A stretch of DNA of 64,000 nt from Trichoplusia ni (Eukaryota; Arthropoda; Insecta; Lepidoptera; Noctuidae). Numbering within the stretch: position 1 is the stretch's first letter; each line of letters opens with the position of its first letter. Made by a program: the position numbers and the translations under genes. The DNA is taken from positions 10,743,834-10,807,833 of the forward strand of contig NC_039490.1 of assembly GCF_003590095.1 (NCBI RefSeq), in the 5' to 3' direction. Positions 50,580-59,584 of this stretch are shown here, piece after piece. The notes under the pieces were generated by a model. The model was not told the origin of the DNA, searched no databases, and saw only the letters and a list, made by a program, of their open reading frames with translations.

Positions 50580-52159
50580 TGAAAATGATATATCGACAAC
50601 ACGACGTACCCACTACTACTAATTACCTACTCAATGCTAGACTGATACCTGCAGTCTGCACTTATCACATCTCCCAAAGACTTCTGGCCTCAACTCCTGC
50701 AAAACATTCCACAGTCGTTCCACCCTGATCACGCGACATCTGCCCCTGAAGCCTATCCGTATAACGAGACTTTTATTTGACGAATATGTTTGACGGTTTG
50801 ACAGGTTTTGTATAGAAAATATGTCAAACGGTCAACATGTCTATATTTATTCCTCAGATAGAAGTTAAGTGATGACTGAAAAATCGGCTCTTATTCGTGT
50901 ATGAAAATGACATTTCACTTCGTTGAGTCACGTGACTTGGATTTGTCGTTTTCATACATTCAAGCAAGTATTATCAAAATATCTATTGGCTCAAGTTGCT
51001 GACGTCAGTGTTTTTGTGTATCGTCTGCTCGAAGGCGCCACGCTGCAGGTCTAGCTGAGCAATTCGTTCATGCTTGCACAGGTGGAAACTCGCCGTCCGT
51101 ACGTTCACACTGACCGGGCACACGCCGCCGCTCACTGTACTGGTGTATGTAGATCTCTGTTTTACACGAATCACTTGTTTGTTTTAAATGTTTTAAAAAT
51201 CGCAGTATTGTTGAAGATTTTTCACCTGAGATATTTTGTGATTCTACTGAACTGCTACTGTATTGAGTTAAAGAGAAAAGTCAAACTTTTGAATAACACA
51301 TTTCTTTTCAGTGTTCCGTACGCATAAGTGAAAACCATACCCTATTACTGAGGCATAGTTGTTAGTCTTTCGGTCACTTATCTCATGAGTTAGAATATGA
51401 GCTTCAGCTTCATTCCCACAGATGATATCGCTTTAACGTTAACAACAAATGTTACATATCATAAATGTGAGATTCGTTTTTCAGAATCCCTGTCCGTCGA
51501 GTTTCCCGAGTCCGTCGCCCAGTTACTTTATTGGCAAACCTTAATAAAGAGAAAACCAATTTAGTCCTATACTATGACTTGTAAATAACTTTGTGTTAAC
51601 CCCTCCAACACCTATAACTTGCAATTTTAATGCTAACAAAATGTATTGAAGATATTGTCGTCTCCTCATATATGAGAACATCAAATTTGTCAAAATCAGT
51701 AGACTTCAATTACCACCAAAATATAAAAATATTTATTCTTGAGGAACATATAACAGCGGAACCATTCACATACTTACTTACTCGTACTACTTAACCTCAA
51801 AACACAAGAATTATTGTGTCAAAGATACTTTCCGACTCATGATGCTACTCCCGCATTCCGCGAACGAGAAATACAGTCTAGGACTAACGCAGTTTGGCTA
51901 GAAATCCAATATAACAGTCTCAAACAGTGTCGTGTCTAATGCACTGTGGACACCCCAGCTGGCAGCGCTCGGCCCGGCTATTGTGTCCCAGACTCAGTGG
52001 TAACTCAATAGATAGCTGAGATGCTCACTCTTATGACGGAGACGTAACACAAAATGTGTTATGTCTGATCTTGAAATTTAAAAGTCCTTTGATACAATGT
52101 CGTACAGACATTTACGTCATTGCAACTTTTAGGAAGATCCGCAGTAATTCTTTTTCTCT

Positions 52160-52233
52160 TTTAACCTCTCCCGCACTAAGTAATTTAATCCTTAGGATGA
52201 GAGGTTTCACTAACATTCAAATGACATGCAACT
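52160..52233 (-). repeat. Dispersed 'aaggattaaa..cttagtgcggga' repeat, copy B (inverted)
   Basis: Its reverse complement aligns with 49117-49187 along its whole length with scattered substitutions. Confidence 0.6.
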
Positions 52234-52237
52234 TAGG

Positions 52238-52303
52238 CAAGCGTTTGTGTGATACACTCAACGCAGACTCAGGATAGGCATTCGTGTATCACACAAACGC
52301 TTG
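52238..52303. repeat. Perfect 20-bp inverted repeat with a 26-base loop
   Basis: Arms 52238-52257 and 52284-52303 are exact reverse complements (caagcgtttgtgtgatacac). It directly follows the dispersed repeat copy B. No terminator or gene context explains it. Confidence 0.75.
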
Positions 52304-53220
52304 TCCTACGCCACGTCGCTTAGCGCTCTATGGATTTGGTGTGGTAACATAACATAGATTAAACTCATTTTTTGTGATATAGCACAAACTTTGAAAACTA
52401 TTTAATAAAATAGGTTTTAAAATCACCGATAGGAAACCAAAATAGGCACCTTCACATCTTCATTTTGCTAACTTGCATATTTCTAGATTTATAACGGCAA
52501 AAAACTTCTTAAAACAAAACTAGATATTTAATAAGAAATAAATAAAACTTGTTCCGTGCAAAGATCTTAGATCACAATACAAATCAAACGTATCTAACTT
52601 GAGCGGTACATTTTTAAACGAACAACTTCTCGGAAACTTTCTAGGCACTTGATAGTTTTAAGTTAGAGAGCTGCGAACTAAGTTGCAGTGTCGTGAGTGT
52701 CAGCGAGATTCTGACAGTGGCGACACTTACTAATGTGTGCCGGGCATCGTCGGTAAGTGGAGACCTCGGAACACCTACACTCAATACTTTTAACTTCGTA
52801 CTGTTGATGCCAGAAACAAGGTGGGATGTTATTTTAGAATTGCATTTGTGTTTGAAAGGTAAGTCCTTTTCGGTATATAAGTACTTTATGTATGAAACAT
52901 TTGGTAAGGTATTTTCTACTTATACCCAATCTTTCTAGACTATAACGAAAAATAAGTAGTATCGTTCACTCGGTTTGCCATAATCATCTAGATTTAAACT
53001 ATCTATAGGAGATTTATAATTTTGTACCGGTTTTTAGTATTTATTCGAGATGTAACAATAGGTCAATAAGCAGATGCAGCTGTCATAAGAACTTTAACGC
53101 ACCGAATGCAGAGGGGTCGTGGGTCTTGTAGACGTCTGCCTAGAGCACCGAACGTCAAGAATAGGGTGATACAAACCGGTTCCTTTATTAAGACGTGGTT
53201 TTACAATTTCTTCAATGTAC

Positions 53221-53228
53221 CTATGTAG
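53221..53228. repeat. hAT target-site duplication, left
   Basis: ctatgtag, identical to the 8 bases immediately right of the element (56574-56581). Confidence 0.9.
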
Positions 53229-53240
53229 CAGGGATGTTGC

Positions 53241-53345
53241 GAACATTCGCATCTGCATCCGCAAATGCGGAACATCCGCATTGTTTTGGACATCTGCATC
53301 TGCTTCCGCATCCGCATTAATCAATGCGAATGTTCATGCGGATGC
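53241..53345. repeat. hAT left subterminal hexamer cluster
   Basis: There are about ten gcatcc/gcatct/gcattc-like hexamers in both orientations, including 'cttccgcatccgcatt' and 'atgcggatgcgaat'. A like cluster sits at the right end. Confidence 0.7.
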
Positions 53346-53803
53346 GAATATTATACAAGTAGCGACAAGAAAGAAACTGGGCGGGGCCGGTGATTGACGC
53401 GTGCCGGTCGCACGTGACAATAACCAATGGGAGCGAAGAAATTAGTGACAAGATTCGACACGTTTGTTTGTTTTCGCTAGTGCATCATTTGTTTGTTCCT
53501 TGCAAGTGCAAGTGAATAAATACGTGTTTGTTTGCGTTGTGAAGTGAAAGTGAACTACTTATCGTATCATAAAGATAAATAGGTATTTTTAATGTTATTG
53601 TGATACAGTGTGTAAATAAGAAGAGTTTACAAGAAAACTTTATATTATTTAAGACTAATATTCATAAGATCACAGGGTAACTTCTATTATATTACGCCGG
53701 TAATACGTTTTATTGTAGGAAAAAATATCGTTTTATGACGAAATTCGTTATTTTTCCAGTGTGATTCCCGTTATTGATAGTTTATCTAACTATTTAGTCA
53801 ACA

Positions 53804-54023
53804 ATGTCACCACCGATCAAAAGTAATGTATGGGATTATTTTGAACCAAATAAAGAAGACCAGGATAAAGCTAATTGTAAAATATGCAAAAAAAGCTACT
53901 CTCGCAAGGGCCGCACCACGTCGTCTTTAAAAAACCATCTTAAGTCGATGCACTCAGAAGAATTTTCTACATTTGAGAACATTAGTAAAGAAAAAAAATT
54001 ACAACAGATGAAATCTGACGCAA
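53804..54023 (+). CDS. hAT transposase exon 1 (BED zinc finger)
   Basis: ATG at 53804 opens a 73-codon exon with W10, Cys25, Cys28, His45 and His50, the BED-type C2H2 finger that binds transposon ends. The donor caa|gtaagt starts at 54024 and joins in phase 1 to the acceptor ending at 54615 (gtatttttcag). The 592-base intron is AT-rich and contains in-frame stops, so splicing is required. Confidence 0.85.
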
Positions 54024-54615
54024 GTAAGTTTCATAATTAATAGTTTTAATTAATTAATATTTACTTGAGGCATTGTTTGGTTAGTTTAATAAAAGAATAG
54101 TTTTAGTTGTGGTTTATTGGCAAAGTTTCCACTCAATATTATAGTTATTTGCTGTCATATAAAACGTCAGTTGTAAAAAGACTAATATATGTAATTCATT
54201 TATCTACTTCTTTATTGTTTCAAAATAAAACAACCTGTACATAAATGTATATTTTTAATATGATATTAAAATATGAATAGTGAATTACTTAACTCAAAAA
54301 CTATTCGGCTGATTGCAAAAATTTTATCACTATCAAAAAGTGTACCTTTTCTTTTTAGTGTAGTTTAGCTTCACGCTATATTTAATGTTAATGCCAGAAA
54401 ACATTAGGGATCCTTCCTTCTTATAAATATTTATAAGGAATAAACTCCTTTTATTTTTATTTTTTGCAATATAAGTTGGACATTTGATTTTGAAAGTTAT
54501 TTACAAAAATATATAGAAAGGTTTTCTGGTGTTTTAAAATGTCCTCACTTTTTAATTACTTTTAAGTAAATAGTTTTTTACAACGAAAATTTTTATTTAT
54601 TTGTGTATTTTTCAG

Positions 54616-56090
54616 ATAAAGTTACCACTCCTCTGCAAGAATCAAAGAAACAACTTTCATTAGAGGAAGTGGTTCTAAAAGAAAAGAAGTGGGACGTCAA
54701 TAACTTGAATTCTAAAAAAATTGATAAACTCATTGGAGAAATGATTGCACTTCAAAATTTACCGTTTAATTTTGTTGAAGGGCTAGGTTTTCGTAGACTG
54801 ATGCAAGAATTAGCACCAAGATATAACTTTAGGGGACGCAATTTTTTTACAGATTTTGTATGCAAGGAATTATATAGCAAAGTGGCTCAAAAAGTTAAAG
54901 GATTAATCGAAAATTTTGATAACATGTCGTTTACGTCTGACATTTGGTCGGATCCTAGCTCAAACGCTTCTTTGCTTAGCCTGACTTGCCATGGAATTGC
55001 AGAAAACTTTGATAGATCATCGATAATATTGAAATGTGAGACATTTGACGGCCGTCACACTGGTGACTTAGTTGCTGAAAAATTCAGTAACATGCTTTCT
55101 GAATGGAACATTAAAAAACAACAACTGCATTGCCTAATCAGAGATGAAGGGTCTAATATGAAACGAGCCGCGCGATTAGCAGCATTAAATGATATAGACT
55201 GTACTGTTCACAAGATACAACTGGCTATCCGTAGTTGTTTAGGTTCTCAAGAAAACATAAAAATACTAAAACAAAAGTGTAAGAGAATTTCGACCCATTT
55301 CAATCACTCTACCATTGCCCAGAAACAACTGCAATCAATTCAGGACAGACTGAATCAACCGCACCTGAAAGTGTTTCAAGATTGTGTAACACGATGGAAC
55401 AGTACATTCTACATGTTCGAGCGTTTTTCAAAGATAAAGGATGCTCTGAGCCTTTACATGAATGATAATGAAATTGACCCTGTTCTACCAGAAGAATGGA
55501 AAATGATTGAAAGTTTCATTCAATTACTGGGACCTTTTGAGGAAGCAACACGGGAACTGAGCAGCTCTTCTGCTCTTATTTCATCTGTGATACCGATAAT
55601 ACAAATGCTTGAAAAAAAAGTTGATGACTATTTAACAAGATCGCAAGAGTTTGATCCGATTCGTCAGGCTGTAACGACTTTGAAAAACGAACTTTCTACA
55701 AAGTTTTCTAGCTTGGGAGAAAACAATTTATATACCATCGCTACCTACTTAGATCCTCGCTATAAGCACAAATTTTTCACACCGGTGACTGAAGAAAAGA
55801 TTAAAGATGACATTATAAAAATGATAAATATTGAGAATGACAATTTTGAATCAGTTAATACCAATGCCAAAAGGGCTAAAATAACTGATTGCATGGAAAA
55901 TGAAACAGAACAACTAGGACCAGGGACTTCAGGTTTCAACAAAAAGCCATGCTTAAAAAACGACCTGGCTATGATGTTAGATTCGTCGAGTGAAGACGAA
56001 AGTCAAGATGAGCCAGAAAATAGTAGCGTTGAAGCTGTATTAAAAAAGAGTTACTTGCTTACCGTACTAAAAAAGAATAAATGTGAGTGA
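54616..56090 (+). CDS. hAT transposase exon 2 (RNase H-like core, open to a premature stop)
   Basis: It continues exon 1 to a total of 564 residues. Visible are the first catalytic Asp (TSDIWSD, Asp182), the second (IRDEGSN, Asp250), and the CVTRWNSTFYMF motif (Cys330) that opens the insertion domain; spacing of the two Asp is as in Hermes-type hATs. An acidic Ser/Asp/Glu stretch precedes the end. The frame stops at 56088 just as the conserved NPLNWW begins in the +1 frame, so a frameshift, most simply one extra A in the A6 run at 56069-56074, truncates the enzyme. Confidence 0.85.
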
Positions 56091-56094
56091 AAAT

Positions 56095-56313
56095 CCTTTA
56101 AACTGGTGGAGTGTACATCGAGGGGAATTCAAGGTATTATCGCCGATAGTACGAAGATTTTTATCTGCTCCACCGGGCAGTGTTCCTAGCGAACAACTGT
56201 TTAGTAGCGCGGGATTAATTTACGAACCTCTGCGTAACAGACTAGAACCAGAAAAGGCGGCAATACTACTCTTCATCAAGTATAATGCTCCTATTTTTAA
56301 ATTCAACTATTGA
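56095..56313 (+). pseudogene. hAT transposase C-terminus, out of frame
   Basis: NPLNWW, RRFLSAPPGSVPSEQLFSSA and RLEPEKAAILLFIKYN form the hAT dimerisation region; the Glu in PSEQLF corresponds to the third catalytic residue of the DDE triad. It lies in the +1 frame relative to the preceding 564 codons and overlaps their stop. The product of this copy should therefore lack the third acidic residue and the dimerisation region unless ribosomes shift frame. Confidence 0.8.
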
Positions 56314-56457
56314 TATAAAAAACAGAAGGTGTTCAGTTACATTATACATGACTTATATTTTTAACATAAAAATAAGTACTTAATTATGTTTGATTACAAT
56401 AAAAATGTTAATAATTACGTTGTCATTGTTTTAATTCTTCATGGATAGACTTAATTT

Positions 56458-56561
56458 ACATAATATCTTATACATCCGCATCCGCATCTGCATCCGCGGA
56501 TGTGAGCCTGCTAAACTCCGCATCCGCATCCGTATCCGCGGATGTGAAAATATCGGCATCT
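56458..56561. repeat. hAT right subterminal hexamer cluster
   Basis: There are runs of 'gcatccgcatccgcatctgc' type and two 'atccgcggatgtga' blocks. It mirrors the left cluster. Confidence 0.7.
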
Positions 56562-56573
56562 GCAACATCCCTG

Positions 56574-56581
56574 CTATGTAG
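56574..56581. repeat. hAT target-site duplication, right
   Basis: ctatgtag, the partner of 53221-53228. Confidence 0.9.
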
Positions 56582-57700
56582 GTACACTAACCATGTTTAA
56601 CAGTCGTTTGTTGTCTGAACTTAAAAAGAAACGATTTAAGACCCTTCGAGAAACTTCTCAATATTTTGATGGAAAAGGTCGACTGTTAAATTTCGATAGA
56701 TATATATAAAGTCTTGTAATAGCCCTGCATAAAATTGTAACCTGTCTGTTATAAGAAAAAACTTTATCGTAAAATAGTTAATAATAAAATTTAATCGTAC
56801 CTTCCAAATTAAATGAGAAACATACATACATCGTAAAAATATTAGCATACTCGAGAATTATAAGAAACCAGAATTGTTTTAACCAGAACCAGTGTTTAAA
56901 TGCATTTTCTGTGTAACAGTGCTTCGTGACGCCGCATAATTCGGTATAATGTTTGCACTTGTGGATTTATGCGAACAAATAGATTAGGAACATCAAAGAC
57001 TAATGTATCTTAAGGAAATATTGTTTATTTTTTACAATAAAGCGAAAAGGATAGCCCAGAAAGAACGTAATTATCCTTTAATCATTTCGACGCTATTTCA
57101 AAACTTGTGACGCCATCTAGTAGCTTCAAAGGAAACAAAATATTGTTTGCCGTCCTCGAATATATGAAACTCAGGAATTGACTATTTTATTTTGTTTTCA
57201 CACTTATTGAAATAAAATAATAGCAATGTGTATAAAGGAATTTCACAATTGTTGACAAATAGTGCCATCTTGTGGAACTTTATTGATGGCTATTGTCAAC
57301 AGAGACATGGCTGGAGTTAAATACAGCCCTTCTGTCCTAGATGGCGCTAATCACACTTAACTAAATTTCGCAATGCGCTTTGTCAACTACGATAAAGTAA
57401 GCATTCTATATAATCACTATTTAAATCGTTCCGTGTGAGCTGTTTTAATAATTTACAACTTTCGTTCTGAATCGTGGTTTCGTATGGAAGGTTTGATAAA
57501 TCACAACAGAACCTAGGTTTTAAAATGATAAATCATGGTATTACTATTCCTTAGTTGCATTGATTGTATTTTTTCTGTGACCTACTCAGATTCTGATGTC
57601 TAAACAAAAAGATAATGTATTACAAATGAGTATTGTCGTTACGCAATGCCGTTATCGAGACTCGGAGGACTGGAAATGAAAGTTGCGCTTATCCAAATCG
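56582..57700. other. Intergenic interval right of the hAT element
   Basis: No coding exon. It contains three CTCF-like motifs at 57109-57348; otherwise AT-rich DNA with nothing recognisable. Confidence 0.5.
57109..57348. promoter_or_regulatory. Cluster of three CTCF-like motifs
   Basis: All three carry AGATGGCR. The minus-strand site at 57262-57275 (ccacaagatggcac) meets the whole CCNSNAGRKGGCRS consensus. The others, 57109-57123 (minus) and 57334-57348 (plus), miss two positions each. They lie between the b5/hAT side and Hcf, where an insulator would make sense. Binding is not shown by sequence alone. Confidence 0.35.
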
Positions 57701-59584
57701 TTTATTCAAGCAAATGAACATAATATGAACAAACTATAACATTAAATTTATCTACTTAATGATATTTACATTCCATACCTCGCTTACCTTATTATTTTAT
57801 GATTAATCTACGTACGTACACCTAGGACACTTACACTAAAATATATAAAAACGCAGAATATCATTCTCAACACGAGATCAACAGTTAAATTATATTTAAT
57901 ATTTAACACAACATCAAAAATATTACATTTTTGCATTTTGACACGACACACTCGAGTGGACGCCTATTATCCCATGATTTAGAAAGAATTCGCGCCAAAA
58001 AAACAACATTCTGCATTTTTATCCTATATTATTATTTTCGGAACAGTTATTGATAGCATTATCAATGAAATTGTCATAGTTTTAATGGAGGTGCCCTCTC
58101 ATGTCGTGAACATGCTATTGAGAATTCCCCAAATCCATCCAGGCACATTTATTCAGAGTCACTGTCGGACTGGCATTTCAGTTTCGTAGCTGTCGTTCAG
58201 ATCAATGCGATGTTCTCAATACTGTAAATAGCCTCGAAACTTGCGAATAGAACATAGTTAAAAGTCACATCATTGATCCAAAACTTCATATCAACAAAAA
58301 TGCCATAAAATCAACAGCTAGTCATATAAAAACTTAAATAGTGCAAACTACGTTGTGATTTAACTAAAACTAAGAAACAAGTCGCCATGTTTCTAATGGC
58401 CGCATCGAAATAACCGTTCACTTTGTGAACAATATGCAATTTAATGTTTGCAGCCATTAAAAGCAGGGGAATAATGATATAATATAAATCTATATTTTCT
58501 AGCACGCTACATACACACGTCGTGTCCGAAATCATATCAACGAACTCAGAATACATTGAGGGAGAATTCTTTGGAAACTTAATAAAGCGGAAGACATTTT
58601 CATCAAACATAAGTTGCATGTCTTGTACTTGCCTAGGTCAATTAAAATAACTGCCTGTAGCTCTCAGGCAGCACATGTACTGGACATTGATCATACAGAT
58701 GGCTGCAGGAAATGAGCTACCCATCAATTTTATAAATTTTAGCAGTAAATTAATTTTACTCAATCTAATTACTTGTAACTGCCATACTCAACATAGATAA
58801 ATTGCTGTTTTATTATAAAAGAGACCAGATTGGCCTCAAAAAAACAAAATAAATAACCAACTATATTGAGTAGGACAGACAAATAACTGAATTTCAGTTA
58901 ACTTCATTACTACAAGGGGTAGCTCATTGGTGCAGTGTTCCCTGTACATAAACCAGAATGAATTTTTGAAAACAGCTTTACTAAACATATTTGTATAACA
59001 AAATCCAATAACATACAAAAATATCTAATACAAGTATTAAAACTTAAGTCTTACAATTAACATGAATTATTCTGTGTTATGTGACATCTTCCTCCAAAAA
59101 TAATTAATTATATTCTCAAACACCTAGTCCCGGTCAACATCAAAGCATAAAACTGCACAACAGGCACTTAAGTGTAAACTCCTATTGGGGCCGTCAACAT
59201 CTGATAGAGAACTCATACATTCATGTATATCAATTTTACAACACGGGCACAGATCTGAACATATGTAGAAATTGGGTGCATAGTCACATACATTAATATA
59301 ATTAATTTATAAGAGTAAATAAAATATTTTTAGTAAAAACTCTATGAGGACATTTTCTACACAGACCCATATAACATATAAAAGACTCATATACTATATT
59401 CAATATGATTTAGAATATACTGTAGTCTGAGAAACGCACTCAGTGTTTTTAATATTGAAATTTACAATCTAAAACACCACCGCATAAGTCACACAGTGTG
59501 CGCGCCGGGCGCCCCGCTCCCTCCCTCGCTCGGGGGACTCTCCCTCTGAGAATACTCGTCAGTTCAGCGGTGCGCCGGCCGCGC
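57701..59584 (-). other. Downstream flank of Hcf, probable 3' UTR or intron
   Basis: GC-rich for about 100 bases next to the Hcf frame, then AT-rich with no recognisable domain on the minus strand. Minus-strand AATAAA signals occur at 58809-58814, near 58147 and near 57700. If the donor overlapping the Hcf stop is used, this is intron; if not, it is a long 3' UTR. Confidence 0.45.

Larger units (their letters stand above)
48732..53220. other. Intergenic interval between cytochrome b5 and the hAT element
   Basis: AT-rich, with no convincing coding exon. It holds an inverted pair of repeat copies (49117 and 52160), a fold-back hairpin (50534) and a perfect 20-bp inverted repeat (52238-52303). 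Confidence 0.5.
53229..56573 (+). mobile_element. hAT-superfamily DNA transposon, structurally complete
   Basis: Terminal inverted repeats are cagggatgttgc (53229-53240) and gcaacatccctg (56562-56573). The flanking 8-bp target duplication ctatgtag (53221-53228 and 56574-56581) is perfect. TIRs starting CAGGG and an 8-bp duplication define hAT. The subterminal 100 bp at each end is packed with gcatcc/gcatct hexamers, probably transposase binding sites. Inside is a two-exon BED-finger transposase with one frameshift. The perfect duplication and long open frames point to recent insertion. Confidence 0.92.

Noticed and set aside
58159..58214. Minus-strand segment reading HRIDLNDSYETEMPVRQ-stop after an acceptor-like site
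   Set aside because: It looks coding by eye, but neither nearby acceptor joins it in frame with the Hcf donor, and no homology to the HCF C-terminus was recognised.
58311..58619. Minus-strand open frame of 102 codons downstream of Hcf
   Set aside because: AT-rich, no HCF-type or other domain; most likely 3' UTR or intron.
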